Assembly (NCBI GenBank): GCA_036009045.1
Contig: DASYML010000187.1
Span: forward strand, 62,001-126,000
DNA: 64,000 bases
Direction: 5' to 3'
Source: DASYML01 sp036009045
GTDB lineage: Bacteria; Acidobacteriota; Blastocatellia; Pyrinomonadales; Pyrinomonadaceae
Each line of letters opens with the position of its first letter. Within the stretch, counting starts at the first letter, position 1. Shown here piece after piece: positions 32,551 to 41,471 of this stretch. A model generated the notes under the pieces. It ran no database searches, was not told the origin of the DNA, and was given only the letters and a program-made list of their open reading frames with translations. The translations under genes and the position numbers were made by a program.

Positions 32551-33519
32551 ATGTACTGGTTGTTGCAGGCGTCCGAAAAAGCGGAGCATGCCAGGGAGGC
32601 TGCCGAGCATGCTGCGCCTCACGCGGGCGGCGCGGAGCATCACACGCCGATCATCGTCCAATTCGTCAATCACTGGCTGGGCGAGCCTGCCCTGCGTTTT
32701 GAAAATAGTGTCACGCGGCCCGTTTGGAACAAATTCTTCGCGTATTTTCACACCACGCCGGAGGCGGCCTTCACCGTCCCTTATAATTCCGAAACGGCCA
32801 TCCCCTGGTACACGGTGATGTTCGTCATCGCGTGCATCCTGAGCCTGATCTTAATCTGGATTTTGCGCGGGCAGCTTTCGACGGAGGAACCCGGACATGG
32901 ACAGCAGACCTTAGAAGCCTCCGTGCTCGCCGTCCGAAATATGCTGGAAGATATTATTGGACCACACGGCTTGAAATATTTTCCGGTCGTGATGACCTTC
33001 GCGGTTTTGATTCTGGTCTCGAACCTGATGGGCTTCTTCCCGCTCTTCGTCTCGCCGACGGCTTCCGTCAACGTGACGTTCGCGCTCGGCATCTCTTCAT
33101 TCGTTTATTACAACTATATCGGCGTCAAAGAGAACGGGGTGTTCGGACACCTCAAGCACTTCGCAGGGCCTATCTGGTGGATTTCGCCGCTCATCTTTAT
33201 CATCGAAATCATAGGCAACCTGATTCGCCCGATGTCGCTCGGCCTGCGTCTCTTCGGCAACATGTTCGCGGATGAAAAGGTGGCGGAGAACATCGCCAAC
33301 CTCTTACCGGGCAAGACCAACTGGATTGTTCCGGTCTTCCTGATGCCGCTCGGACTCTTCGTAGCTTTTATACAGACTTTCGTTTTCGTGCTGCTCTCGA
33401 TGGTTTATCTCAGCGAAGTATCACACGCGCCGCATGACTCGCATGCTTCGCATGGTGAGCACGGCCATGCTGATGATGAGGATGCGGGCGAAGAGTTTGT
33501 CGTTCCCGTGCTGACTTAA
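32551..33519 (+). CDS. atpB: ATP synthase Fo subunit a
   Basis: 322 residues. The stator channel subunit with five to six helices. The essential Arg is in MSLGLRLFGNMFADEK; GNLIRPM and FIQTFVFVLLSMVYL complete the signature. N- and C-terminal tails are rich in His, Ala and Asp (HDSHASHGEHGHADD), unlike the common form; a similar His-rich tract occurs in NuoL. AAAGGGAG precedes ATG 32551. Confidence 0.95.
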   Translation: MYWLLQASEKAEHAREAAEHAAPHAGGAEHHTPIIVQFVNHWLGEPALRFENSVTRPVWNKFFAYFHTTPEAAFTVPYNSETAIPWYTVMFVIACILSLILIWILRGQLSTEEPGHGQQTLEASVLAVRNMLEDIIGPHGLKYFPVVMTFAVLILVSNLMGFFPLFVSPTASVNVTFALGISSFVYYNYIGVKENGVFGHLKHFAGPIWWISPLIFIIEIIGNLIRPMSLGLRLFGNMFADEKVAENIANLLPGKTNWIVPVFLMPLGLFVAFIQTFVFVLLSMVYLSEVSHAPHDSHASHGEHGHADDEDAGEEFVVPVLT

Positions 33520-33560
33520 GGATTTTCTTTTGTATGAGGCCGCTCTGGCGGAGCATTCAT

Positions 33561-33664
33561 GTTAGTCCCGCCTGCTTCAGCTGGGCGGGTATTGCTGGGC
33601 CAGAAACCCGCCCAGCTTAAGCAGGCGGGACTGACTTTAGTGACACTCATTTGCAAACAGCAAT
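33561..33664. repeat. MITE-like palindromic element, copy 3 (left end lost)
   Basis: Between atpB and atpE. The central palindrome (GTTAGTCCCGCCTGCTTCAG and complement) and the right terminal repeat ACTCATTTGCAAACAGC are present; the left terminal repeat is not recognisable. Confidence 0.8.
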
Positions 33665-33997
33665 CAAGGCGCGCTTTCGAGCGATGCGGGCAGACGCGCC
33701 CGCGCACGTTGAAGCGTTCAATATCAACAGGTGACATCAAAGTTATCGAAGCTCATAAGAGAGAGAAAGAGATAAGGGACCGGACCCGGCGCGCGATTCA
33801 TAAATTTTCCTGAGAGGAAACGCATCATAGGCTCAGCATCGCAGGAGCGCCGTTGTAAGAGGGGCGGCTGCATACCGGAGGCGAGCGAAATCATTACCCG
33901 CGTGTCTCAAACTGTTCCGCTCTCGAAGAACTTCAAACGCACAAGCGTTCGACGAAGACACGATGTCATCCAAAACTTTTTTCGGAGGAACATAGAG
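33665..33997. other. spacer between atpB and atpE
   Basis: About 330 bases with no supported gene. An in-frame extension of atpE back to 33902 lacks a ribosome-binding site. Unusually long for two Fo genes; it may hold a separate promoter for atpE. Confidence 0.45.
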
Positions 33998-34318
33998 ATG
34001 AAGAAATTCAGATTTTTATTCTTCAGTCTGGTCGGCGTCCTGATGGCCGCCGCGCCCGCGTTGGCCCAGACCGGCGCGGCTGTCGCTGACAATCAATCGA
34101 GCGTGGATAAGTATGGGAAACTGGCAGCGGGTTTCGGTTTCGCCATCGCGGCTGGACTCGGCGCGCTCGGACAGTCGCGCATCGCCGCTTCGGCGGTCGA
34201 AGGCGCGGCGCGTAATCCGGGCGCTGCCGGTCGTATCCAGACGATGATGATTCTCGGTCTCGCGCTCATCGAATCACTCGTCCTCTTCGCCCTGCTCGTC
34301 GTCTTCGCCAAGGTTTAG
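33998..34318 (+). CDS. atpE: ATP synthase Fo subunit c with signal-peptide-like N-terminus
   Basis: 106 residues against the usual 70-90. Residues 1-23 (MKKFRFLFF ... APALA) look like a cleavable signal peptide; the mature part has two helices joined by the polar loop R72-N-P74. E92 in ALIESLVLF is the proton (or sodium) carrier; it is not followed by the full sodium signature (no Thr after Ser93), so proton coupling is favoured, though Q59 is present. CGGAGGAA at 33983-33990 makes the start certain. No atpF, H, A, G, D or C follows. Confidence 0.94.
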   Translation: MKKFRFLFFSLVGVLMAAAPALAQTGAAVADNQSSVDKYGKLAAGFGFAIAAGLGALGQSRIAASAVEGAARNPGAAGRIQTMMILGLALIESLVLFALLVVFAKV

Positions 34319-34341
34319 TCGAAACAACGAGAAGCGAATCA

Positions 34342-34425
34342 TGAATTGCGGAATGCGGATTTCAGATTGCGGATTAAAGGACCAAGATTCCTCTAATCCG
34401 CAATCCGAAATCCGCATTCCGCAAT
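34342..34425. repeat. heptamer hairpin, word ATTGCGG/AATGCGG
   Basis: Arms of about 35 bases complement each other (attgcggaatgcggatttca and reverse), just downstream of atpE. Confidence 0.88.
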
Positions 34426-34644
34426 GGGCACGCCCGCTACCTCAGGCGGTACTGACATAGACGCTGTGCCGTATGCTTTTCATCGTTCCGGCGTATCGCG
34501 CTGGTACGACCCGCCCGCGCTCAATCTGTAAATTTCTCAACGATTTACGCGCACTGAAGGGGAATCAAGCGCGCCTCTGATGTGGCATGGCCCTTGCCAA
34601 AGTTGAATGTAGCGCAGGCTCTTCCAAGGACTTGTGTGCCCGAA

Positions 34645-34797
34645 CTATAGCAATTTGCAAATGAGTGCGACTGATGTCAGTCCCGCCTGCTTAAGCCGGG
34701 CGGGTCGTTGCTGAGCTAAAACCCGCCCGGCTTAAGCAGGCGGGACTGACCTGGACGCTGGTCACTATAGTCGCACTCAATCGCAAACCGCTATAAT
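34645..34797. repeat. MITE-like palindromic element, copy 4
   Basis: The best-preserved copy. Left end CTATAGCAATTTGCAAATG; right end CAATCGCAAACCGCTATA. The core arms differ from other copies by one compensated change (AAGCCGGGCGGG against AAGCTGGGCGGG, changed in both arms). Confidence 0.87.
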
Positions 34798-34961
34798 TAT
34801 TCGTTATTCAACACCCTCTCCCCCCAAGATTTTAAGTTAGCCCCCATTTGAAAAAAATTCCGAGAGAGACACGCGCATCGCACAGAAGCGCGACGTTTTA
34901 TCTCGCTTCAAACGACAAAAATTTCTTCGTCGCGGGTGGGCGACTGGAGGAGGTCCAGGTT

Positions 34962-36203
34962 ATGAAAAAACTTGTTCTCGCATTACTGCTGATCTTGATG
35001 GCCGCTTCGATTGCCGTCGCCGATACTATCTATCTGCGTGACGGGCGGACCGTGCGCGGGACGGTGCTCGGCTTCGTCAACGGGCGTTTCGCCGTGCGCC
35101 TGACAGACAATCTGACGGGCAATACATCCGCCGGGCAGAATAGCGCTAACGGGGCGACGAATAATCGGACCACGACGGGCGCGGCGGGCGACGTAGTCTT
35201 TCTCAGACCGAATGAGATTGAGCGGATCGAGATAGATGGTCGCTCGCTTGATGAAGCGCGCTTCGTCTCGCACGCGGTAGAGGTCGGTCTTGGCCCAAAC
35301 TGGGTGGACAGCGGAGTGGATTTGCGGCGCGGCGACCACGTCGAGATTAAAGCCAACGGGACCATCTATGCGGGCCGCATGCGAATCACGCCCGACGGGT
35401 TGCGTTCCACGGACCCGAACGCCCCGCTGCCGAGAGCCGCAGAGGGCGTCCTCATCGGAACCGTCGGCAATGATCCGAGCGCGCCTATCACGGAACTCGG
35501 AACGAGCCGTGAGTTTATCGCGGACCGTGATGGACGCTTGTACCTGACGGCCAACCGCAGCAACTATACGGATGCGCGCGGTTCATATCAGGTCCAGATT
35601 CGCACCGAGCGAGAGTTGCCGGGCCGCAACGCGCGCAACAACAACAACGCCGGACGCACTGACGATAATCGCAACAACAACAACGACGATTATGATGCGT
35701 TCGGGACTGGCAATGATAATGGTGGACGCGCGCAACCCGCGCCGGTTCGCCCGCGTTCAGGCGGCATACAGGACCAGCAATCGAACTCGAACCAGAATCG
35801 CGTGACGCGCGAGAAGACGATTGACGTGGCGGCGAATCTCGCGCGCGGCGTTGACACGGGCATAGACTTGCGTTCGGGCGATCAAGTGCAGATTACCGCC
35901 ACGGGCAACATCACAGCGGGACGCAGAGCCGGTGTCGTCTCGCCGGACGGCGGCAGGGCCAGCACGGCAGCGGCCTTTGGCGCGGGCACATATCCGGTTC
36001 CGACGGCGGGCGTCGGCGCGCTCATAGGCTACATACGCCAGACCAACGGCCAACTCAGCCAGCCGTTCCTGATTGGCAGCCAGCAGACGTTGACTTTGCC
36101 AGTTGACGGCAGGCTGTTTCTGCTCGTCAACGACGACAACTACGGAGACAACAGCGGCAGTTTCAGCGTCCGCCTCGTGTATCCTGAAACGACTATCAGG
36201 TAA
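34962..36203 (+). CDS. secreted protein with two LecA (PA-IL)-like domains
   Basis: 413 residues. A signal peptide (MKKLVLALLLILMAASIAVA) is followed by a short beta region with IYLRDGRTVRG and then two PA-IL-like lectin domains, about 100-205 and 290-413, joined by an Asn/Arg/Asp-rich linker. Each has GxDLRxGDxVxIxAxG and ends in a strand after N-Y; the second ends DDNYGDNSGSFSVRL, strikingly like the calcium and galactose loop of Pseudomonas LecA. It is thus a likely exported sugar-binding protein. GGAGGAGG (34946-34953) fixes the start. It has no close neighbour in function. Confidence 0.75.
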   Translation: MKKLVLALLLILMAASIAVADTIYLRDGRTVRGTVLGFVNGRFAVRLTDNLTGNTSAGQNSANGATNNRTTTGAAGDVVFLRPNEIERIEIDGRSLDEARFVSHAVEVGLGPNWVDSGVDLRRGDHVEIKANGTIYAGRMRITPDGLRSTDPNAPLPRAAEGVLIGTVGNDPSAPITELGTSREFIADRDGRLYLTANRSNYTDARGSYQVQIRTERELPGRNARNNNNAGRTDDNRNNNNDDYDAFGTGNDNGGRAQPAPVRPRSGGIQDQQSNSNQNRVTREKTIDVAANLARGVDTGIDLRSGDQVQITATGNITAGRRAGVVSPDGGRASTAAAFGAGTYPVPTAGVGALIGYIRQTNGQLSQPFLIGSQQTLTLPVDGRLFLLVNDDNYGDNSGSFSVRLVYPETTIR

Positions 36204-36377
36204 GCCACGGCGGAGCGTCGCAAGTGTCGTTAATAGTCATGTCAAATAGTCATGTGACGGGCCGCAAGGACATCGAAGTGGTCAGGCGTTGAACGCTTAA
36301 GTCTCCCCGCGCGTTCAACGCTTGAGCGCCCCTTTGATGTCTTTGGCGGCCCGGCTCTTTAAGCGCAATTCATCCTC

Positions 36378-36408
36378 GCGGTTTTACTTTTACCTTTTAC
36401 CTTTTTGT
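36378..36408. repeat. single heptamer arm, word TTTACCT
   Basis: TTTTACT-TTTACCT-TTTACCT-TTTT, period 7, upstream of the kinase gene, with no complementary arm nearby. Seen as a half element. A small inverted repeat GCGTTGAACGC/GCGTTCAACGC lies at about 36284-36320. Confidence 0.6.
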
Positions 36409-36469
36409 GTGATACGCTCAACTTTATTCTCCAACAAAGAGCGGGGAAGGCGAGGCGAAATTTTAGCTG

Positions 36470-38191
36470 ATGAAGAAATGTCCACACTGTGGCAAAGAAT
36501 ATGAGGACACCAACACCCTGTGTCCGTCAGACGGAACCGTTTTAGAGAAGACCTCGGACCCCTTGGTAGGCCAGACGCTCGCCAGCAAATACCGCATCGA
36601 AGAGTTGATTAACGAAGGCGGGATGGGCGCGGTGTATCGCGGCACGCACACCCTCATGGACAAGACGGTGGCGGTCAAGGTGCTGCATCCGGCGCTCGCC
36701 GCAGACGATAAAATCGTCGCGCGCTTTTCCAGAGAAGCCAGGGCCGCCTCGCGTATCTCTCATCCTCACGCGCTCAACGTCACAGACTTCGGCGAATCGG
36801 AAAACGGGATCGTTTTTCTCGTCATGGAATACTTGCGCGGCCAGACGCTCAAGGAGGTCATCAGGACCGAAGGCCCCATGTCCCTGACGCGCGCCGTGGG
36901 CATCATCCGGCAGGTGAGCGGCGCGCTCGATGCGGCGCACGCGCAGGGAGTGGTCCACCGCGATCTGAAGAGCGACAACATCATGCTGGAGGATGTCGGC
37001 GATGGCGATTGGGCCAAGGTGCTGGATTTCGGCATCGCCAAGATTCAAGAGGACGTTGGCAATACTGACCCCGCGCTGACCGCCGCCAACATGATTATCG
37101 GGACGCCGCAGTACATGTCGCCGGAGCAGTGCTCGCAAGCCTCTGAGATAGATTCTCGTTCCGACATCTACTCGCTCGGCGTCATCCTCTATGAAATGCT
37201 CGCGGGCCATGTGCCCTTCACGGGCGACAGCCCGACGGCGATCATGATGCAGCACTTGCAGGACCCGCCGCCGTCCATCCTCGAAGAGCGCGCGGATTTG
37301 CCTGCGGCGGTCGGCAGGGTCATCGCCCGCGCGATGGCAAAGCGTCCAGAAGATCGTTACCAGAGCGCCGGTGAATTGTCAGAGACCTTAGCGCTGGCCG
37401 CCGACGGGGCATCGCCCGTGGTGACGGAGGCCGCCACGAGTCCAAACTCCGCAGAGCGTGCCACCAATCGCATCATCGTTCCGACCGGGCCGAACACTCC
37501 GCCGAGAGATACGGCCAACGACGATTATGATGAAGCGACGGTCGTCCAGCCGAAGCGCGAGCCGGTCGTCGCCGTCCAGCAGGATTTTTATCGTTCGGAA
37601 GTCCCGCCCTCGTCCGATAGATTCAACCCCTGGCGCATCATCATTCCAGCGGCAGCGGCGCTCCTCGTCGCCTTCGTCGTCGTCTATGCGCTGACGCGTA
37701 ATAGCGGGCAGGCCAACACGAACCAGCAGGCCGCGCCGCTCGTCAGCGACCCGAACAGCCTGCCCGCCCAACCCGCGCAGCCCGCCACAGGCCAGGGCGA
37801 GCAAGGCATCACTTCCGGCGTGCCCACCGCTTCTCCGAGCGTCAGCCCAGGCAGTTCGACCTTGACCGGCGGAGCGACCCCTGCATCAATCTCTAACCAA
37901 AATCAGGCCGCCACCGGAGCGTCACCCCTCAACTCCAATTCAAACGGTAATAGCAACTCCAACGCGCAGGCGAACGACAACACTGCGGGCCAGGAAAACA
38001 CAACGCCCAGCCCGACTCCCGGCAAAAATACAAACCAGCGCGAGAAGCCTTCGCCGCAACCCACCACCTCACAGAACTCTAACAGCGACGAACCGCCCGC
38101 ACTGCCCACGCCCACGCCAAAACCCAAACCGGCGCTGCCCAAGCCAACCACCGCCCCGTCAGATGTCACGCCCCCACAAGTAGGACCGTGA
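36470..38191 (+). CDS. Ser/Thr protein kinase with zinc-ribbon N-terminus and extracytoplasmic tail
   Basis: 573 residues. Zinc-ribbon-like start (C4-x2-C7, C18), then a Hanks-type kinase (about 40-300): Gly-rich INEGGMGAVYRG, Lys in AVKVLHP, HRDLKSDN, DFGIAK and GTPQYMSPEQ are all intact, so it should be active. A transmembrane helix (about 391-412) leads to an outside tail of 160 residues of Ser, Asn, Pro and Thr without a sensor domain. Such kinases are common in Acidobacteriota and Myxococcota. Target unknown; it is alone in its transcription unit. Confidence 0.93.
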   Translation: MKKCPHCGKEYEDTNTLCPSDGTVLEKTSDPLVGQTLASKYRIEELINEGGMGAVYRGTHTLMDKTVAVKVLHPALAADDKIVARFSREARAASRISHPHALNVTDFGESENGIVFLVMEYLRGQTLKEVIRTEGPMSLTRAVGIIRQVSGALDAAHAQGVVHRDLKSDNIMLEDVGDGDWAKVLDFGIAKIQEDVGNTDPALTAANMIIGTPQYMSPEQCSQASEIDSRSDIYSLGVILYEMLAGHVPFTGDSPTAIMMQHLQDPPPSILEERADLPAAVGRVIARAMAKRPEDRYQSAGELSETLALAADGASPVVTEAATSPNSAERATNRIIVPTGPNTPPRDTANDDYDEATVVQPKREPVVAVQQDFYRSEVPPSSDRFNPWRIIIPAAAALLVAFVVVYALTRNSGQANTNQQAAPLVSDPNSLPAQPAQPATGQGEQGITSGVPTASPSVSPGSSTLTGGATPASISNQNQAATGASPLNSNSNGNSNSNAQANDNTAGQENTTPSPTPGKNTNQREKPSPQPTTSQNSNSDEPPALPTPTPKPKPALPKPTTAPSDVTPPQVGP

Positions 38192-38271
38192 AAGAGCAGA
38201 GGCTAGAGGTTAGAGGCTAGTGAAGAAGAGGTGTCTTTTACCAGCCTCTAGTCTCTAGCCTCTGCTCTTTA
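38190..38271. repeat. heptamer hairpin, word GAGGCTA, overlapping lpxK end
   Basis: Arms aaagagcagaggctagaggt and complement. It separates the convergent kinase and lpxK genes; the lpxK stop codon lies in its right arm. Confidence 0.9.
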
Positions 38272-39322
38272 TCGCTTTGCGGAGTTGGTCCAGTAATGCG
38301 TCTTGTTCATCTTCATCGAACGTGAGTTCAACTTCGAGCACATAACAGGGAAGCGGGAAATCGAGAGAGGATAGCTTGACGGCGTCCTTGGCGGTGGTCA
38401 ACAAGGCTTGCGCGCCGCGTGCCTGTGCTTCGGCGGAGAGCGTGTCTATCTCGCTTTGAGTGTAAAGATGATGGTCGGAAAAGGCGCGCGTGTAAGCGGG
38501 CGTGATGCCGTTGACTGTCATCTGTTTGAAGAAGGCTTGAGGATTGCCGATGGCGCAGAAGGCCGCGATGGGTTGTTGTGTGAGCGCGTCGAGGCTGTGG
38601 TCCTGTTGGGCCATTGTTGAGAAGAGTGGCCGCACGCGCGCGTGTTTCATGCGCGAGAGAAAGATGGGCCGCCCGCCGCTCAGGCGCGACGCTTCGGCTC
38701 GCAGCGCATCAAGGTCCGTTGATTGGTCCGCGCGCGTGATGACGAGACAATCCGCGCGCCTCAGTCCCGCGAGCGGTTCGCGCAGAGTGCCGCGCGGCAG
38801 GAGGTGTTTGCCGCCCCAGGGATTCAGAGCATCCAGGGTCACTATGTTCAGGTCGCGGGCGATGCGTAAGTGCTGGAACCCGTCGTCGAGAATGAAGACT
38901 TCGCTGTTCAGATTCTTCATGGCCCAACGCGCGGCCTCCACGCGGTTCGCGTCGCTGACGACGGCGGCCAGTCCTCTCAGCATCAACGCCAGCATAAGGG
39001 GTTCATCGCCGCTTTCTCTCACGTCCGCCAGCACGCGCTCGCCGTCTGAGACGAGGACGCGCGTCTTCGGATTCTCTCGACCATAGCCGCGCGTGAGAAT
39101 GCATGCGCGCTTGCCTTCGCGCGCAACGGCGCGTGCGAGCCAGGCGACGAGCGGCGTTTTGCCAGTGCCTCCGGCGGTGATATTGCCGACGCTGATGACG
39201 GGAGCTTCGATTCGTTCGACGTTGAATGCGCCTTGATGATAGAGCGCGAGACGCGCGCGCGTTGCCATGCCGTAAAGAGCGCTGAGAGGCGCGAGCATTA
39301 TCTTTGAAGGGGACACGATCAT
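38255..39322 (-). CDS. lpxK: tetraacyldisaccharide 4'-kinase
   Basis: 355 residues from MIVSPSKIML. It phosphorylates the lipid A disaccharide at the 4' position at the inner membrane. The N-terminal helix anchors it; the P-loop is SVGNITAGGTGKTPLV, and ILDDGFQHLRIARD with the catalytic Asp-His pair follows. The C-terminus (KSRG and stop) is encoded by the heptamer repeat. The ATG overlaps the waaA stop by four bases, so the two are co-translated. ATG 39322 is chosen; a longer frame would merely overlap waaA. Confidence 0.93.
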   Translation of the reverse strand: MIVSPSKIMLAPLSALYGMATRARLALYHQGAFNVERIEAPVISVGNITAGGTGKTPLVAWLARAVAREGKRACILTRGYGRENPKTRVLVSDGERVLADVRESGDEPLMLALMLRGLAAVVSDANRVEAARWAMKNLNSEVFILDDGFQHLRIARDLNIVTLDALNPWGGKHLLPRGTLREPLAGLRRADCLVITRADQSTDLDALRAEASRLSGGRPIFLSRMKHARVRPLFSTMAQQDHSLDALTQQPIAAFCAIGNPQAFFKQMTVNGITPAYTRAFSDHHLYTQSEIDTLSAEAQARGAQALLTTAKDAVKLSSLDFPLPCYVLEVELTFDEDEQDALLDQLRKAIKSRG

Positions 39323-40689
39323 GCGTTGAGGGCGTCCGGTCGCGCGCTTGGCGATTGGTCCAGAGCGCCTTGCGCGGGTGATGATGATGAGAGAATCGCT
39401 GTCAGTTGTTCGATGGTGCGTTGCGTCGCGCCGCGATTCTGCTCTAAGACAATTCGCGCACGCTCTCCGAATCCACGCCTCCACTCGTCGTCCGTCAGTA
39501 ATTCCTCAAGGGCGTGCGCGAGCACCGGCGCGGCTTCGCTTTCCGTCACAGCGGGAAGTTGAAGGAGGGCGTGCGCTTCTATGAAGGCTTTCGTGATGGC
39601 CGCGAAGTTATAAGTATGATGGCCCGTTAAAACACAGGCTCCGGCGGCGGCGGGTTCGAGCACGTTGTGGCCGCCTGTGCGCGCGATGCTGCCGCCGACG
39701 AAGACTATGCTGGCGAGCAGATAGACCGCGCGCAACTCTCCAATCGAATCGAGCAGAATCACATCGCGTGCGGCATCTTCCGGCGCAAGGGCATGCGAGC
39801 GACGCGCCCAGGCGAGGCCGCTGGCGTCTAACAGCGTCGCGGCTTCCGCGAATCGTTCGGGATGGCGCGGCGCTAAAAGTAATCTGGCGCAGGTTGGCCC
39901 AAGCGAAGATTGAAGCTCTTTGAACGCGGCGATGATGATGCGCTCTTCCGGCGCGTGGGTGCTGGCCGCGACTATCAACGGGCGGCCATCATCGAAGCCG
40001 AAACGCTTCTTGAATTCCATCGTCAAGACCTGCTCGGAAGGATTCGTGCCGCCGTCAAACTTGACGTTGCCGGAGACCAGCACGCGTTCAGGCCGCAGGC
40101 CCAGCGCCAGCAGACGCGCCGCGTCGGCCTCAGTCTGCATCAGCGCGAGAGACAGACTATCCACAACGCGACGCATGAAACCACGTATGAGTTTATAACG
40201 ACGAAACGAATTTTCGGAGAGTCGCCCGTTGACGAGTGCGACGGGTATCCCGCGCGCGCGACATTCGCGCAGGAAGTTGGGCCAGAGTTCCGTTTCCATG
40301 ATGAGCACGGCGGAAGGATTGACGGCCCGCAAGGCGCGGCGCGTGGACCAGGACCAATCGAAGGGGAAGTAGAAGACGGCGTTCGCGCGCTCTTGAAAGA
40401 CTTCGCGTGCAACTTGCTGGCCCGTCAGCGTGGTGGTCGAGACGACCAGCGCGTGTCCTTGGAAGCGTTCGAGCAGCGCGAGCGCCAGGGGACGCGCGGC
40501 CTGAGTCTCGCCTACCGAAACACAGTGCAGCCAGATCACGGGACGCCCCCCCGTCACAATCGCCGGAAGCGTGCCCATGCGCTCGCGCAAGCCCTTCACA
40601 TACTTTCCATGACGAAAGGCGTCGTAAATGAATCGCGGCATCAGCGCGACGACGCCGAGGGTGAGCAGGAGGCTGTAAAGAAGATACAT
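39319..40689 (-). CDS. waaA: 3-deoxy-D-manno-octulosonic acid transferase
   Basis: 456 residues. GT-B enzyme that adds Kdo to lipid IVA. An N-terminal membrane helix, then RPVIWLHCVSVGETQAARPL with the catalytic Glu, METELWPNFLRE, KFDGG and the donor-site FVGGSIARTGGHNVLEPAAAG. ATG 40687-40689 is preferred to TTG 40698 inside the hairpin; no Shine-Dalgarno is seen, as the repeat abuts the gene. With lpxK it shows an outer membrane with lipopolysaccharide. Confidence 0.94.
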   Translation of the reverse strand: MYLLYSLLLTLGVVALMPRFIYDAFRHGKYVKGLRERMGTLPAIVTGGRPVIWLHCVSVGETQAARPLALALLERFQGHALVVSTTTLTGQQVAREVFQERANAVFYFPFDWSWSTRRALRAVNPSAVLIMETELWPNFLRECRARGIPVALVNGRLSENSFRRYKLIRGFMRRVVDSLSLALMQTEADAARLLALGLRPERVLVSGNVKFDGGTNPSEQVLTMEFKKRFGFDDGRPLIVAASTHAPEERIIIAAFKELQSSLGPTCARLLLAPRHPERFAEAATLLDASGLAWARRSHALAPEDAARDVILLDSIGELRAVYLLASIVFVGGSIARTGGHNVLEPAAAGACVLTGHHTYNFAAITKAFIEAHALLQLPAVTESEAAPVLAHALEELLTDDEWRRGFGERARIVLEQNRGATQRTIEQLTAILSSSSPAQGALDQSPSARPDALNA

Positions 40690-40690
40690 A

Positions 40691-40769
40691 AGTGACAAGT
40701 GACGAGTGACGAGTGACGAGTTAAAACAACTTCTTCATGCTCGTCACTCGTCACTCGTCACTCGTCGCT
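40691..40769. repeat. heptamer hairpin, word GTGACGA
   Basis: Between efp and waaA, with arms of about 31 bases and the loop GAGTTAAAACAACTTCTTC. Confidence 0.9.
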
Positions 40770-40772
40770 GCT

Positions 40773-41336
40773 TTATTTTGCGCGTTCCATGTAGCGCCCC
40801 TCGGTGGGGTCTACGCGGATGCGGTCGCCTTCGTTGACGAAGGGCGGGACCTGTATGGTGACGCCGTTTTCGAGGGTCGCGGGTTTGTTGACGTTGGAGA
40901 CGGTCGCGCCCTTCATGGTCGGCTCCGTGCGGACGACCGCCAATTCCATAGAGGGCGGAAGGTCCACGCCGATGGGCTGGCCTTCGTAAAATTCCACCTG
41001 AATCTTGAGGCCGGGCATCAGCCATTGCGCGGCGTCGCCGAGGTCTTCTTCGCTCAATGCGGTCTGTTCGTAGCTCTCCGTGTTCATGAAATGATGATGC
41101 GAGCCGTCGGAGTAGAGATACTCCATGTCGTGCTGTTCGAGAACGGCGCGGTCCACAGTATCCGCCGAGCGAAAGCGATGTTCAAAGGATGAGCCTGTCC
41201 GCAGGTTGCGCAGTTTGGCCTGAACCATCGCACGCAAATTTCCGGGCGTGTGATGACGAAACTCTATCACCTTGCAAAGCTGTCCTTCGTGGAGGATGAC
41301 CATACCGCGTCGAATCTGTGTGGCAGGAATAGCCAT
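40773..41336 (-). CDS. efp: elongation factor P
   Basis: 187 residues from MAIPATQIRR, normal EF-P length. It relieves ribosome stalling at proline runs. Domain I loop reads HHTPGNLRAMV: at the tip position where E. coli has the modified Lys34 (PGKGQA) this protein has Asn, followed by Leu-Arg. The C-terminal domain carries the usual VPPFVNEGDRIRVDPTEGRYMERAK. Upstream gene on the same strand is the dodecin, 135 bases away. Confidence 0.93.
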   Translation of the reverse strand: MAIPATQIRRGMVILHEGQLCKVIEFRHHTPGNLRAMVQAKLRNLRTGSSFEHRFRSADTVDRAVLEQHDMEYLYSDGSHHHFMNTESYEQTALSEEDLGDAAQWLMPGLKIQVEFYEGQPIGVDLPPSMELAVVRTEPTMKGATVSNVNKPATLENGVTIQVPPFVNEGDRIRVDPTEGRYMERAK

Positions 41337-41471
41337 AAGAAATATTGAATCTCCGTCAAGAATAAAATCGGTCTCGAAAAAGTTTGAGGACGGCCCCACG
41401 GTTGGATCCCGAACACCTCAACAAACCCGTTAGTCTAACGAGCGGCGCGCGAATTTGTCCAGTTCGGAAAA

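Larger units (their letters stand above)
34319..34961. other. repeat-rich spacer after atpE
   Basis: Holds a heptamer hairpin (34342-34425), a decayed half-copy of the palindromic element (about 34427-34457, CGCCCGCTACCTCAGGCGG), a full MITE-like copy (34645-34797) and no gene. A recombination or insertion hot spot by appearance. Confidence 0.65.

Noticed and set aside
36284..36320. Inverted repeat GCGTTGAACGC upstream of the kinase gene as an operator
   Set aside because: Similar CGTTCAACGCTT words occur at 15705 and 33705 without promoters, so a regulatory role cannot be supported.
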